DNA of 64,000 nucleotides, from contig NZ_WQFE01000011.1 in NCBI RefSeq assembly GCF_013033965.1, positions 1 to 64,000 of the forward strand. The letters are read 5' to 3'. Of the stretch, positions 1 to 9,554 are shown piece after piece. Source of the DNA: Ruegeria atlantica. GTDB taxonomy: Bacteria; Pseudomonadota; Alphaproteobacteria; Rhodobacterales; Rhodobacteraceae. A model generated the notes under the pieces. That model ran no database searches. It saw only the letters and a program-made list of their open reading frames with translations, and had not been told where the DNA came from. Within the stretch, counting starts at the first letter, position 1. Every line of letters starts with the position of its first letter. The position numbers and the translations under genes were made by a program.

Positions 1-1785
1 CCGCACATAGGTCCCGGGCGCCGGGGCCAATGCAGGATGGGCCGAATCGCCGGTCGCGCGCGCGGGCACTTGCTTGCCCGATCGTTTCTTCAACCAGGCT
101 TCCCACCGCGGCCACCAGGACCCTTCGTGATACGTCGCCTCTTTCAACCAGGTCTCGGGGTCCGCCTTCAAATCGGTGTTGGTGTAGTGACCGTATTTCT
201 TCTTGCTGGGCGGGTTGACGATGCCGGCAATATGCCCCGATTCCGAGACGATGAAGGTCTTCGACCGCGACCCCATCTGTTGCACCCCGCGATAGCACGC
301 CTTCCACGCCGCGATGTGATCCGTCTCGCAGGTGATGGCCATCAGGGGCACGTCCACGTCGTGCACATGCAGCTTATGCCCCAGCAGCTCGAACCCATCG
401 GTGACGAAGTCATTGCGCTGACACAGGCCGCGCAGGTACTGGACCGCCATGCGGCCGGGCAGATTGGCCCCGTCCCCGTTCCAGAACAACAGGTCGAACG
501 CGGGCGGCGTTTCACCCATCATATAGCTGCGGATCGCGGGTCCATAGATCAGGTCCCTGGAGCGCAAAAACGACATGGTGCGCCCGATGATCCACGCTTT
601 CAGAACCCCATCCTCCGAGATCTGATCCTCGATACCGTCCACAAAGTCGTTTTGCAGGAAGGGCGTGAACTCTCCCTGATCGCCAAAATCGGTCAGGGCC
701 GTGAAGAACGTGGCCGATTTGACCGACTTGTCGCCGCGCTGTTTGAGCAGCGACAGAGTCAGGCTCAGCGTCGTGCCCGCGATGCAATAGCCGACCGCGT
801 TGATCTGTTTGACCTTGCAGATCGCCTTGACCTCTTCGATCGCGGTCAGGAAACCGTCCTGGATATAGTCCTCCATGCCGATATCGGCGTGGGATTCATC
901 AGCGTTCACCCAGCTGACCACGAACAGGGTATAGCCCTGCTCGGTCACCCATTTGATCAGGCTGTTCTGCGCCTTGAGGTCCAGAATGTAGAACTTGTTG
1001 ATCCAGGGCGGGAACAGCACCAGTGGCGTTTCATGTACCGTCTCTGTCGCCGGTTTGTACTGGATCAGCTCCATCAGCCGGTTGCGATAGACCACATCGC
1101 CGGGCGTCGTCGCAATATTGCCGCCAACCTCAAAGGCGCTGTCATCGGCCAGCTTCACCACCATCTCACCGTCATTGGCCTCGAGATCAGCCACCAGGTT
1201 TTCCAGACCCTGGATCAACGACTGGCCTTCCGTCTCGACCGCCTTTTCCAGCGCATCCGGATTGGTCGCCAGAAAGTTCGTCGGCGACATCATGTCGATG
1301 ATCTGCTGCGAGAAAAACGCCAGCCGCTGCTTATCCTTCACTTCCAGGTCGTCAACCGAGGCCACTGCTAGCGAGATCGCCTGCGCGTTGGTCTCGTATT
1401 GCTGGCGAATGAATTTGAAATACGGATTGGTGTCCCACAGCGGGTTAGAAAACCGCTTGTCCCGGGGCGCAGAGGCTGTGTCTTCCGCCTCACCACCCAC
1501 CAGCGCCTGCTGTGCCTCGGCGAAGTTCAGAACAGACTGGCCCCAAAACTCGATCTGCTGCTCCAACAGCTTGGCCGGGTTCTGCATTGCCTCAGCCCAA
1601 TAGGCCGATGCTGCCTTTGCATAAAGCTCTTGATTCGGACCGTCCAAAGCAGGGTTGTGACCCTTCTTTCCAGACATCACATCAACCAATCGCTTGGACA
1701 AGACCTCAACCTTGTCCATATTTTCCTTAAGCCTCTCAAGATGTTCAGGGGTGAGCTCCGGTGTCTGGTGTTCACTTGTTGTCAT
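1..1785 (-). CDS. phaC: Class I poly(3-hydroxyalkanoate) synthase, 3' end cut by window edge
   Basis: Polymerises 3-hydroxyacyl-CoA into polyhydroxybutyrate at the surface of storage granules. The 595 visible codons are nearly the whole protein: the last ones read ALAPAPGTYVR, the usual C-terminus of this family, so only a few residues lie outside the window. The lipase-like box GYCIAG places the catalytic Cys at about residue 334. Further on, ETDHIAAW supplies the Asp and SGHIAGIVN the His of the triad. The start is the ATG at 1783-1785. It is divergent from phaZ across about 110 bp, so synthesis and breakdown of the polymer share one control region. Identity is certain; only the exact stop is unseen. 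Confidence 0.96.
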   Translation of the reverse strand, partial: MTTSEHQTPELTPEHLERLKENMDKVEVLSKRLVDVMSGKKGHNPALDGPNQELYAKAASAYWAEAMQNPAKLLEQQIEFWGQSVLNFAEAQQALVGGEAEDTASAPRDKRFSNPLWDTNPYFKFIRQQYETNAQAISLAVASVDDLEVKDKQRLAFFSQQIIDMMSPTNFLATNPDALEKAVETEGQSLIQGLENLVADLEANDGEMVVKLADDSAFEVGGNIATTPGDVVYRNRLMELIQYKPATETVHETPLVLFPPWINKFYILDLKAQNSLIKWVTEQGYTLFVVSWVNADESHADIGMEDYIQDGFLTAIEEVKAICKVKQINAVGYCIAGTTLSLTLSLLKQRGDKSVKSATFFTALTDFGDQGEFTPFLQNDFVDGIEDQISEDGVLKAWIIGRTMSFLRSRDLIYGPAIRSYMMGETPPAFDLLFWNGDGANLPGRMAVQYLRGLCQRNDFVTDGFELLGHKLHVHDVDVPLMAITCETDHIAAWKACYRGVQQMGSRSKTFIVSESGHIAGIVNPPSKKKYGHYTNTDLKADPETWLKEATYHEGSWWPRWEAWLKKRSGKQVPARATGDSAHPALAPAPGTYVR

Positions 1786-1895
1786 TTTAACAATTCCCCC
1801 CTAACCTCGCTGCTATGCAGAATAATCGTCGTGGGCTTGGGGAGCAAAGCGACGAATGGTCCGACACTCACACCGGCAGCCAGGAGGCCCCCTAT
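1786..1895. promoter_or_regulatory. Divergent phaC/phaZ intergenic control region
   Basis: About 110 bp separate the divergent start codons of the PHB synthase and depolymerase, so both promoters must lie here or just inside the genes. I see a clear ribosome binding site (AGGAGG, 1882-1887) for phaZ but no -35/-10 pair I would defend. In related bacteria a PhaR repressor often controls PHB genes; no phaR is visible inside this window. Confidence 0.45.
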
Positions 1896-3167
1896 ATGCG
1901 CTACATGATGACCTACGATCTTATGGAAACCATGCGCAACACGAATCAATGGATGGGGGCAACGGCCAGTGCGATGGCGTCTTACCCACTGTTTTCCATG
2001 ATACCCAACCCTGCATTCAGCATGATGGCTGCTTGGGGCGAAGTGACCGAACGCACCTTTCAGCGCATGATCGCAAAGCCGGACTGGGGTATTCGAACGT
2101 TCACGTGTGAGGATGGCAAAGACCACCTTGTTGATATTGTTCCCGTAATGGAGCGCCCATTTGGCGACCTGATCCATATTCGCGTCAATGGGCGCGAAGA
2201 ACAACCCCGTAAGGTGCTGCTGGTCGCACCAATGTCCGGCCACTACGCGACTTTGCTGCGTTCCACCGTTAAAAGCCTGCTGGTCAATTGTGAGGTTTAC
2301 GTAACCGACTGGCATAATGCGCGTGATATTCCCGTTTCCGAAGGCAAGTTCGATGTCGAGGATTACACGCTGTATCTTGTCGATTTTATGAAGGAGTTGG
2401 GCCCGGACACGCATGTTGTTGCCGTTTGCCAACCTGCCCCCCTGACCCTGGCCGCGACCGCCTATCTGGCCGAGGTCGACCCCAAAGCGCAGCCCAGTAC
2501 ACTGACCCTGATCGGCGGCCCTGTTGACCCTGACGCCACCCCAACCGACGTGACCGATTTCGGTCGCCGCGTCACCATGGGACAGCTGGAGGAAACAATG
2601 ATCCAGCGCGTCGGCTTCAAATACAAAGGCGTCGGCCGTATGGTGTATCCTGGCCTGTTGCAATTGACATCGTTTATGTCAATGAACGCGGATCGCCACT
2701 CCAAGGCTTTCTCGGATCAGATCCAGCGTGTGATGCGGGGCGAAGCGTCAGATCACGACGCCCATAACAGGTTCTACGATGAATACCTGGCCGTTATGGA
2801 CATGCCAGCCGAGTTTTACCTGTCTACGGTCGAGCGCGTCTTCAAGAACCGCGAGATCGCCCGCAATGAATTTGTTGTTGCAGGCCACAAGGTCGATATC
2901 GGCAAAATCACCGATGTCGCGGTGAAATCAGTCGAAGGCGCAAACGATGACATCTCGGCCCCAGGCCAGTGTATCGCCGCTCTTGATCTGTGCACTGGGT
3001 TGCCGGACACCAAAAAGGCAAGCCATGTTGAACCCGGCGCCGGCCATTACGGCATCTTCGCGGGGCGCAGCTGGCGCGACAATATCCGGCCGCTTGTGAT
3101 TGACTTCATGAACGCCAACACGCGCAAACCACAGCGTCGCGCGGCGAACAAAAACAAAGTGGCCTGA
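1896..3167 (+). CDS. phaZ: Intracellular PHB depolymerase (PhaZ)
   Basis: Hydrolyses native intracellular polyhydroxybutyrate granules, releasing carbon when needed. The protein of 423 aa begins MRYMMTYDLMET, a typical start for this family, with AGGAGG eight bases upstream. An in-frame ATG at 1815 would add 27 poorly conserved residues and has no good ribosome site, so I reject it. The nucleophile motif VCQPAP puts the catalytic Cys at about residue 178; intracellular PhaZ enzymes of the Ralstonia type use Cys where other hydrolases use Ser. SHVEPGAGHYGIF near the C-terminus carries the catalytic His. Divergent from phaC. Confidence 0.93.
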   Translation: MRYMMTYDLMETMRNTNQWMGATASAMASYPLFSMIPNPAFSMMAAWGEVTERTFQRMIAKPDWGIRTFTCEDGKDHLVDIVPVMERPFGDLIHIRVNGREEQPRKVLLVAPMSGHYATLLRSTVKSLLVNCEVYVTDWHNARDIPVSEGKFDVEDYTLYLVDFMKELGPDTHVVAVCQPAPLTLAATAYLAEVDPKAQPSTLTLIGGPVDPDATPTDVTDFGRRVTMGQLEETMIQRVGFKYKGVGRMVYPGLLQLTSFMSMNADRHSKAFSDQIQRVMRGEASDHDAHNRFYDEYLAVMDMPAEFYLSTVERVFKNREIARNEFVVAGHKVDIGKITDVAVKSVEGANDDISAPGQCIAALDLCTGLPDTKKASHVEPGAGHYGIFAGRSWRDNIRPLVIDFMNANTRKPQRRAANKNKVA

Positions 3168-3172
3168 AAACG

Positions 3173-3757
3173 ATGAGCAGGAAGGTGGCCAAAGATACGC
3201 CTTTTTCCTGCTCTTGCGGTTCCTTACATGGGCGGATCAGCGCCGCAGGTGTGAAACACGGCACACATGTCGTGTGCTACTGTCACGATTGCCGCGCGGC
3301 TCAGTTGTACTTTGGGCAACCCGATCCGGCCCCCGGTCCTGTAGAAATCCTGCAGATGCTTCCGGAAGAGATTGTTTTTGACGGTGGCGCAGAGCATCTC
3401 GCGCTGATGCAGCTAAGTCCGAAAGGGATGCTGCGCTGGTATGCCAGTTGTTGCAATGCGCCGCTGGCGACCACACCAACAACGCCGAAGTTCCCATTCG
3501 CGGGTTTTATCGTGAAACGTATCCCCGACCCAAATGGGTTGGGGCCGATCACCACGCGCGGGTTTATCCCCTCAGGCCACGGCAAACAGACACATAAAAA
3601 GATTGGGGCAGCTGTTTATGGGCTAGTGACCCGCGTCGCGAAATCGCGGCTATCAGGCAGTTGGAAGAACACACCCTTCTTCGACCCAGACACCTTCGCC
3701 CCCGTTGCCGAGCCTGTGGTTCTAAGCAAATCCGAACGCGCAGCCCTTTACCCGTAA
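3173..3757 (+). CDS. GFA-like zinc-binding protein (DUF6151 type)
   Basis: A 194-aa protein that resembles the glutathione-dependent formaldehyde-activating (GFA/Mss4-like) fold. Its cysteines fall in zinc-site patterns: CSCG near residue 13, CYCHDC near 37-42 and CC near 93. I recall this arrangement from a family of unknown function (DUF6151) common in proteobacteria; no reaction is established. It starts 5 bp after phaZ, so it is probably co-transcribed with it. The last 10 bp overlap the convergent hydrolase gene. Zinc binding is inferred from the motif. Confidence 0.7.
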   Translation: MSRKVAKDTPFSCSCGSLHGRISAAGVKHGTHVVCYCHDCRAAQLYFGQPDPAPGPVEILQMLPEEIVFDGGAEHLALMQLSPKGMLRWYASCCNAPLATTPTTPKFPFAGFIVKRIPDPNGLGPITTRGFIPSGHGKQTHKKIGAAVYGLVTRVAKSRLSGSWKNTPFFDPDTFAPVAEPVVLSKSERAALYP

Positions 3758-4464
3758 GAGACCCGCGAAGGTGTGCTTAGCCAGGCCTCAAGCGCTTCAT
3801 TGACGACCTGAGGGGTTTCGAGAGTTGGCAAATGCCCCGCATCCTCAACCACTTTAAGCTCGGCATCCGGGATCAGGTCCGCCATGAAAGCGTGTTTGCG
3901 CACAGGCGTCAGCAGGTCACACGCCCCACACAGCACCAGCGTGGGGCACTTGATCATCCTCAGCGCTCCTTGCTGGTCCGCGCGCCGCTGCAAAGCGCGC
4001 ATCTGGCGTTCAAAGACGTCCGGTCCTTGATCCAGCGCCATCGTTATCACGTCATTTAGAATGGGAACGCGCCTTGGCCCCGGGGCCAGCGTGTCTGAAC
4101 CGATGATCTTGCGCATCACCTCTTCAAGCCGTCCGGCCTTTGCGCCGACCATATGCTCTTCTCGCGTCGCTGCGATCTGGGGCGTGTCGGCCTGCGCATC
4201 CGTCGCCATCAGACACAGGCGCGAAATTCGATCGGGCGCGCGGCGAGCAAGTTCCAGAGCGACCACGCCGCCCATGCTTAACCCGGCCAGCGCGAAACGA
4301 TGTGGCAGTTGATCCAAAAGGCCCGAGGCGATCTCTTCAATCCGTTCGCCCAACGAAACCGGTGCAACCGTGACCGCGCGCTGACGGGAAAAGTGGTCGA
4401 TCTGAGGGGCGAATACTCTGGCATCGCACATCAATCCGGGCAGTAGAACCAACGGCTCGATCAA
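3748..4464 (-). CDS. Alpha/beta-fold hydrolase with TTG start
   Basis: A compact 238-aa hydrolase. The nucleophile elbow GLSMGG puts Ser at residue 63; the acid is probably in LCGACDLLTP and the His in EDAGHLPTLE near the C-terminus, so the triad looks complete. The fold family includes esterases, lactonases and MhpC-like C-C hydrolases; the substrate cannot be told. The only sensible start is TTG at 4462-4464, preceded by a strong GGAGG (4471-4475 on the complement). It is the last gene of a leftward run of five, 84 bp after the M15-like gene. Its 3' end overlaps the convergent gene by 10 bp. Confidence 0.8.
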   Translation of the reverse strand: MIEPLVLLPGLMCDARVFAPQIDHFSRQRAVTVAPVSLGERIEEIASGLLDQLPHRFALAGLSMGGVVALELARRAPDRISRLCLMATDAQADTPQIAATREEHMVGAKAGRLEEVMRKIIGSDTLAPGPRRVPILNDVITMALDQGPDVFERQMRALQRRADQQGALRMIKCPTLVLCGACDLLTPVRKHAFMADLIPDAELKVVEDAGHLPTLETPQVVNEALEAWLSTPSRVSYG

Positions 4465-4548
4465 TCGCGACCTCCTTCATCTCAGCTTCTTCGGCGGCTT
4501 CGTTTTATAGCAGGATGAGAGGTTTTTCTGACGCGGGCAAGTTAAACT

Positions 4549-5181
4549 TCACGGATAGGCAATGCCCCGAAATTTGGGGAAATCCGCATAGCGCTTTTGA
4601 CGGGCCTTCAGGTCTTCGTCCGGGTTTTCGCCCGCCCGTAACAGGCACCCGCGCGGGGCAATGTAGCTGTCGATACGTCTGTGGGGATTTGGCCGCCATA
4701 CCAGATTGAATGCGCAGAGCTTTGGAAAGAACCAAATCTCGGAATAATCCAGATGATCATGCATCCACCACGCAAGATCGCGCCAATCCCGGCCGTCCGC
4801 GTAGCGATCCGCAAACCACGGGACAACAATCGACGCCCCCGCTACCCGGTAATCGCCAGTGCCCCAGTCCCAGATATGACACTCCAGCGGATTGTCATTT
4901 CGGGCGCAGTTCAATCGATTTTCATTGCCGTATTGGTTCAACGACCGCGACCGGTAGCCGGACCGGACCGCGACCCGCCCGAACGTTTCCTCTAACGGGT
5001 CGAGCAGGGTCTGGCAAAACGCCCGACCGGTTTCGATGGCAAGTTCGGGATTATCGGGAAGGTTTTGCTTTTCATGGAAGTTACCAATTTCGGAATACAG
5101 GAAATCCCGCATGAAAAAGTGCCGTGACAAGCGTACGCGACCAAGCGTTTCAAGGCTCCACATGCTGCCCGGCTTGCGCAT
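4549..5181 (-). CDS. Peptidase M15-like domain protein, function unknown
   Basis: About 210 aa with no signal peptide. The middle (RSGYRSRSLN, then CHIWDWG) resembles the start of M15A D-Ala-D-Ala carboxypeptidase-like domains. The second half has a tryptophan- and histidine-rich stretch (WWMHDHLDYSEIWFFP) and RPNPHRRIDSY. I know homologues only as hypothetical proteins. I place the start at the ATG at 5179-5181, which overlaps the stop of the upstream VOC gene as TGATG. An upstream TTG (5199) and a downstream ATG (5163) are alternatives. Zinc peptidase activity is only a possibility. Confidence 0.6.
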   Translation of the reverse strand: MRKPGSMWSLETLGRVRLSRHFFMRDFLYSEIGNFHEKQNLPDNPELAIETGRAFCQTLLDPLEETFGRVAVRSGYRSRSLNQYGNENRLNCARNDNPLECHIWDWGTGDYRVAGASIVVPWFADRYADGRDWRDLAWWMHDHLDYSEIWFFPKLCAFNLVWRPNPHRRIDSYIAPRGCLLRAGENPDEDLKARQKRYADFPKFRGIAYP

Positions 5182-5612
5182 CACCCGTACCCGTTCCAAC
5201 GAAACGCGCCTTCAGGCGAAAGCGGTGAGAACGGATTGAACGCCACCTCCCAGATGGTGCCTTCGGGGGCGCGAAAGTAACCGTGGTGCCCACCCCAGAA
5301 CACGTCCGATGCCGGTTTCAGAACCTCAGCGCCGGCGTCTTCAACCTTTCTCAGAACCTGCGCGACCTCTTCCTTTGACCGACAGTTATAGCTGAGCGTC
5401 AGCGCCCCGCGACCCAAGGTACCAACGTCTACACCGATTTCATCGGCCAGTGCTGGCAAGGGGTAGAGACCCAGGGTCTGCCCGATCAGGTCAAAGGCAA
5501 TCACTCCATCCGGGCTGTCGACGCGTTTCCAGCCGATCTTTTCATAGAACGCGGCGGCGGTTTCCGGGTCTTCCACTCCGATTGTTATCAAGCTAACGCG
5601 CTGTTCCATCAT
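5181..5612 (-). CDS. VOC (glyoxalase/dioxygenase superfamily) protein
   Basis: About 143 aa forming the two babab repeats of the vicinal oxygen chelate superfamily. The first half has VEDPETAAAFYEKIGWKR, the second half GYFRAPEGTIWEVAFNP, whose Glu is a usual metal ligand. Substrate unknown; members include glyoxalases, dioxygenases and antibiotic-resistance proteins. Two adjacent ATGs (5610-5612 and 5607-5609) overlap the stop of the upstream hydrolase, a strong sign of translational coupling. It lies in a four-gene overlap chain with two alpha/beta hydrolases and the M15-like gene. Confidence 0.8.
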   Translation of the reverse strand: MMEQRVSLITIGVEDPETAAAFYEKIGWKRVDSPDGVIAFDLIGQTLGLYPLPALADEIGVDVGTLGRGALTLSYNCRSKEEVAQVLRKVEDAGAEVLKPASDVFWGGHHGYFRAPEGTIWEVAFNPFSPLSPEGAFRWNGYG

Positions 5613-6604
5613 TCGATCCCCTGCTCTTTCAACCATGCCAGAATACCTGCGACCGCAGCATCCGTCTGTCCCGGCGACATCAGGCGACCAGCAATAACGT
5701 GGGAAGACGGATCATCACCCGGTCCCATCGTAACCGTCTGAACGCGTGCGGGTCCGCCCCAGGCCTCGGCCACCTTGTGGGTCAGGTCCGGGCGCACAAC
5801 CTGATCATCGTCTGAGAACCAGAACAGAGCCGGGACGCGCGCCTGCGAGAAGTCCATCGCGTACACAACATCGACCAAAACGGTCATCGGAACAACGGCT
5901 TCCCACGGATAGACCGAGGACCAGTATTTGTTCTTTTCCGGGTCCGGGCCCGATACGTCCCGGTTTTCCCCCATAATCATTGGCAACCAAGTTCGCGCCC
6001 ACGGAAGTCCGGGTATCCAGGCGCCTGGCGTGTTTACTCTGAAATTCGGGGACACAAAGACCAACCCCGCCACGTTTTCCATCAGTGCGTCGTCCAGTGC
6101 AGCAGCTGCGGCCAACGTTCCACCGGTCGTGGTCGAAATCACCACGACCTGATCGCCAACCGCACGCGCGGCGGCCAAGCCTTCGGCCATATCTTGCATC
6201 CAACCTGACGCGGTGCCTTCGGCCATCGCGCCTCCACTCCGGCCATGGCCCTGCAAGCGGGTGTAGACCAGATTGGCCCCAAGAGCGTCAGCGACCATAT
6301 CAGGGACTGGGCGAATTTCTTCGGACGAGGCGGAAAACCCGTGCACATACAGGATGGAAACCGGAGTGCGTCGTTCTTTGAAGCCGTCTTGCCAGACAAC
6401 CCGCTTCTCGACACCGGGGGTGATGTCATCGAAAGCGGACTCGACGCTTTCGAAGTAAACCTGCACCCCTTCGCCAAATTTGCGCGGCTCAAATGTCGGG
6501 TTAAGGTTCACTTCTTCGCGCGGACCAAACCAATAGATCAAAGCCCCAATCGCGACCAGAACCAGAAGACCACGACCGACGAACCTGCCGAGCGCCCGGA
6601 TCAT
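5609..6604 (-). CDS. Membrane-anchored alpha/beta hydrolase with Thr at the nucleophile position
   Basis: A 331-aa protein with one N-terminal transmembrane segment (residues about 11-26), then a periplasm-facing or membrane-tethered alpha/beta-hydrolase domain. The oxyanion region is LYVHGFSASSEE, the acid is probably in WFSDDDQVV and the His in DPSSHVIAG. The nucleophile elbow reads VISTTTGG: the residue that is Ser in G-x-S-x-G enzymes is Thr159 (ACG, 6128-6130 complement). I cannot say whether it is active with Thr. The start ATG overlaps the stop of the upstream hydrolase (ATGA) and its stop overlaps the VOC gene. Confidence 0.82.
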   Translation of the reverse strand: MIRALGRFVGRGLLVLVAIGALIYWFGPREEVNLNPTFEPRKFGEGVQVYFESVESAFDDITPGVEKRVVWQDGFKERRTPVSILYVHGFSASSEEIRPVPDMVADALGANLVYTRLQGHGRSGGAMAEGTASGWMQDMAEGLAAARAVGDQVVVISTTTGGTLAAAAALDDALMENVAGLVFVSPNFRVNTPGAWIPGLPWARTWLPMIMGENRDVSGPDPEKNKYWSSVYPWEAVVPMTVLVDVVYAMDFSQARVPALFWFSDDDQVVRPDLTHKVAEAWGGPARVQTVTMGPGDDPSSHVIAGRLMSPGQTDAAVAGILAWLKEQGIE

Positions 6605-7350
6605 TGCGCGGCCATCACTTCAAGCACAGCATTTTCGATAATCTCAAGGCACGGTCCATCAGAAAAGCGGTGATCCGCATCTTTGACCAACAACAGGCGC
6701 ATGTCAGGGCCTTCGGCACGTTCCAGCAATCGCACAGCAGTTGCAGTGGAAACGGCAGTATCCGCGGTTCCTTGCAGGAAACGCACCGGATACGGCAGAG
6801 TCACTGCGTCTCGCAGAACCAACTGCTGTCTGCCATCTTCGATCATACGCTTCGTGATGATGTAGGGTTCCATGTAATCCGAGGGCAGTTCGACATACCC
6901 TTCGGTTTCCAATACCTGTTTTTGGGTGTCAGAAAACGATGCCCAATATCCGTCCTCGGTAAAATCTGGTGCTGCGGCGATTGTTACCATGCCAGCAATC
7001 CGGTCCGGTATCGCTTTTGCCAGCAAAAGCGCCTGCCAACCACCCATTGACGATCCAACGATGATCAGAGGCCCAACGGTCAGTTCCGTCACTGCAGCCA
7101 CAGTGTCCTCGTGCCAGTCGCCGATACACCCATCCTCGAACTTGCCAGAGCTTTCGCCGTGACCAGAGTAGTCAAATCGCAGGAATGCCTGACCGCGCGC
7201 CTTCGCCCAGGCCTCAAGATGCACGGCCTTGGTACCTTCCATGTCGGACTTGAGCCCGCCTAGAAACACTACGGTTGGTCCTGTACCCTCATTCTTGTGA
7301 TACGCCAACCGCCGCCCCTGCGCCGTGTTCAGAAAATCCGTCGCTGCCAT
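6601..7350 (-). CDS. Alpha/beta hydrolase, ABHD10-like serine hydrolase
   Basis: A 249-aa soluble hydrolase. The pattern VFLGGLKSDMEGTKA, FRFDYSGHGESSG-like segment and the elbow GSSMGGW (Ser101) match the ABHD10-type family, whose eukaryotic members remove acyl groups from proteins or small molecules. The acid is probably in QGTADTAV and the His in DADHRFSD. I place the start at the ATG at 7348-7350, with AGAGGG just upstream; longer readings add a cysteine-rich, unconserved leader. It is the first gene of the leftward hydrolase operon and is divergent from thrS. The physiological substrate is unknown. Confidence 0.82.
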   Translation of the reverse strand: MAATDFLNTAQGRRLAYHKNEGTGPTVVFLGGLKSDMEGTKAVHLEAWAKARGQAFLRFDYSGHGESSGKFEDGCIGDWHEDTVAAVTELTVGPLIIVGSSMGGWQALLLAKAIPDRIAGMVTIAAAPDFTEDGYWASFSDTQKQVLETEGYVELPSDYMEPYIITKRMIEDGRQQLVLRDAVTLPYPVRFLQGTADTAVSTATAVRLLERAEGPDMRLLLVKDADHRFSDGPCLEIIENAVLEVMAAQ

Positions 7351-7545
7351 GTCGCCCTCTTTCTCTTTGCCGATCATCATGCACGGCTGTCTCCGGGTCG
7401 CAATTGCCGAATTTCGACCTTTCGTCGCGTCACATCGGGTACGGTTCCACGCTTGACAGGTCATGTTGCAACTGCCAAATGGATCGAACACACATAACCC
7501 GCAACCGGGCGTTCAGTGGGCGCCAAACCGACGAGGAGAGCCGAA

Positions 7546-9504
7546 ATGGCCCTGGACTCACAGTCAGTCTCTCTTACTTTTCCCGATGGCAATGCACGAT
7601 CCTATGACGCAGGCGTAACGCCCGCGCAGGTCGCTGCCGATATCTCCAACTCATTGGCCAAAAAGGCGATTTCCGCCACCGTGAACGGCCAGCACTGGGA
7701 CCTGCAGTGGCCCATCGAATCTGACGCGCAGATCGCCATCCACACCATGAAGGATGAAGAGCAGGCGAATGAGTTGATCCGTCACGATCTGGCGCATGTG
7801 ATGGCACGTGCGGTACAGGAAATCTGGCCGGCGACCAAAGTCACCATCGGCCCCGTGATCGACAACGGCTGGTATTATGACTTTGACCGTGAGGAACCGT
7901 TCACGCCCGAAGATCTCGGTCTCATCGAAAAAAAGATGAAAGAGATCATCAACAAGCGCGACCCCGTCACCACCGAAATCTGGGACCGTCAGCGCGCGAT
8001 CGAGTTCTACAAGGCCAATAACGAGCCTTACAAGGTCGAGCTGATCGAATCCATTCCGGGCGACGAGCCTCTGCGCATGTACTGGCACGGCCACTGGCAG
8101 GACCTCTGCCGTGGTCCGCATTTGCAGCATACCGGCCAACTGCCGGGCGACGCCTTCAAGCTGATGAGCATTGCTGGCGCCTATTGGCGTGGCGATAGTT
8201 CGCGTGCGATGCTGCAGCGTATTTATGGCGTGGCCTTCACCGGCAAGGAAAAGCTGAAAGCGCACCTGCATATGCTGGAAGAGGCCGCCAAACGCGACCA
8301 CCGCAAGCTGGGCCGCGAGATGAACCTGTTCCACATGCAGGAAGAGGCCCCTGGCCAGATCTTCTGGCATCCGAACGGCTGGAAAATCTACACCACTTTG
8401 CAGGACTATATGCGTCGCATGCAGGAGCGGGACGGCTATGTCGAGGTGAACACCCCGCAAGTCGTGGACCGCAAGTTGTGGGAAGCCTCGGGTCACTGGG
8501 ACAAGTATCAGGAGAATATGTTCATCGTTGAAGTCGACGAAGAGCATGCCCGCGAAAAGGCGATCAACGCGCTGAAGCCGATGAACTGCCCTTGCCACGT
8601 TCAAGTGTTCAATCAAGGCCTGAAATCCTATCGCGACCTGCCCTTGCGGATGGCCGAGTTTGGATCGTGCGCGCGCTATGAACCCTCGGGCGCTTTGCAT
8701 GGGATCATGCGGGTCCGCGGATTCACGCAGGATGATGGTCACATTTTCTGTGCCGAAGACCAGATCGAATCTGAAACCGCCAAGTTCATTGCCTTCCTGT
8801 CCAAGGTCTATGCCGATCTCGGATTCCATGACTGGACGATCAAACTGTCGACCCGCCCGGAAAAGCGGATCGGGTCTGATGAAAGTTGGGATCTGGTCGA
8901 AAAGGCGCTGGGTGATGCCTGTAAAGCGGCCGGTTACGACTATGAAGTTCTGGAAGGCGAAGGCGCGTTCTACGGACCCAAACTGGAATTCACTCTGACC
9001 GATGCAATCGGCCGGACGTGGCAGTGCGGCACCCTGCAGGTCGATCCCAACCTGCCAGAACGTCTGGATGCAAGCTTTGTCGGGGCGGACGGCGCAAAGC
9101 ACCGTCCGTTCATGCTGCACCGGGCGACCTTGGGTTCGTTCGAACGCTTCATCGGCATTCTCATCGAAGAGCACGCTGGTAAGCTTCCGTTCTGGCTGGC
9201 TCCGCGTCAGGTTGTCGTCGCCTCGATCACGTCCGAGGCGGATGACTATGTCATGAACGTTGTCGAAACGCTCAAAGCCGCTGGCGTGCGTGCTGAGGCG
9301 GACACCCGCAACGAGAAGATCAACTACAAGGTCCGCGAACATTCGGTTGGCAAGGTGCCGGTCATTCTTGCCGTCGGACATCGCGAGGTGGAAGAGAACA
9401 CCGTCAGTGTTCGCCGCCTTGGCGAAAAACAGACGCAGGTTCAATCGCTTGAGGCTGTAACAAAAGAGCTGGCCGAGGCCGCGACCCCGCCCGACCTTCT
9501 GTAA
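7546..9504 (+). CDS. thrS: Threonyl-tRNA synthetase
   Basis: Charges tRNA-Thr with threonine in the cytoplasm and edits mischarged serine. At 652 aa it is close to the usual bacterial length. Order of domains: N-terminal TGS domain (residues 1-65), editing domain with HxxxH-type residues around [11 protein letters not shown], class II catalytic core, and C-terminal anticodon-binding domain starting near LAPRQVVV. The zinc Cys is in MNCPCH (about residue 348), and motif 2 lies around [22 protein letters not shown] precedes the ATG at 7546; an upstream in-frame start at 7516 lacks a ribosome site. A strong terminator follows. Confidence 0.97.
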   Translation: MALDSQSVSLTFPDGNARSYDAGVTPAQVAADISNSLAKKAISATVNGQHWDLQWPIESDAQIAIHTMKDEEQANELIRHDLAHVMARAVQEIWPATKVTIGPVIDNGWYYDFDREEPFTPEDLGLIEKKMKEIINKRDPVTTEIWDRQRAIEFYKANNEPYKVELIESIPGDEPLRMYWHGHWQDLCRGPHLQHTGQLPGDAFKLMSIAGAYWRGDSSRAMLQRIYGVAFTGKEKLKAHLHMLEEAAKRDHRKLGREMNLFHMQEEAPGQIFWHPNGWKIYTTLQDYMRRMQERDGYVEVNTPQVVDRKLWEASGHWDKYQENMFIVEVDEEHAREKAINALKPMNCPCHVQVFNQGLKSYRDLPLRMAEFGSCARYEPSGALHGIMRVRGFTQDDGHIFCAEDQIESETAKFIAFLSKVYADLGFHDWTIKLSTRPEKRIGSDESWDLVEKALGDACKAAGYDYEVLEGEGAFYGPKLEFTLTDAIGRTWQCGTLQVDPNLPERLDASFVGADGAKHRPFMLHRATLGSFERFIGILIEEHAGKLPFWLAPRQVVVASITSEADDYVMNVVETLKAAGVRAEADTRNEKINYKVREHSVGKVPVILAVGHREVEENTVSVRRLGEKQTQVQSLEAVTKELAEAATPPDLL

Positions 9505-9526
9505 CATTCGGCAGCAAATTGCCGGA

Positions 9527-9554
9527 AATCCGGCCCCAAATTCGGGGCCGGATT
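9527..9554 (+). terminator. Rho-independent terminator of thrS
   Basis: A perfect 11-bp GC-rich stem (9527-9537 with 9544-9554) and a 6-base loop, starting 23 bases after the thrS stop. It is followed by a moderately T-rich run (TTTTCTAATTTT). It separates thrS from the bufferin-type cluster, which therefore needs its own promoter in 9555-9726. Confidence 0.8.

Noticed and set aside
37..1371. A 444-codon open frame antisense to phaC
   Set aside because: It lies entirely opposite conserved PHA synthase codons and has no family features.
1815..1895. A longer phaZ reading from ATG 1815
   Set aside because: The extra 27 residues are not family-like and lack a ribosome site, whereas the ATG at 1896 has AGGAGG at the right distance.
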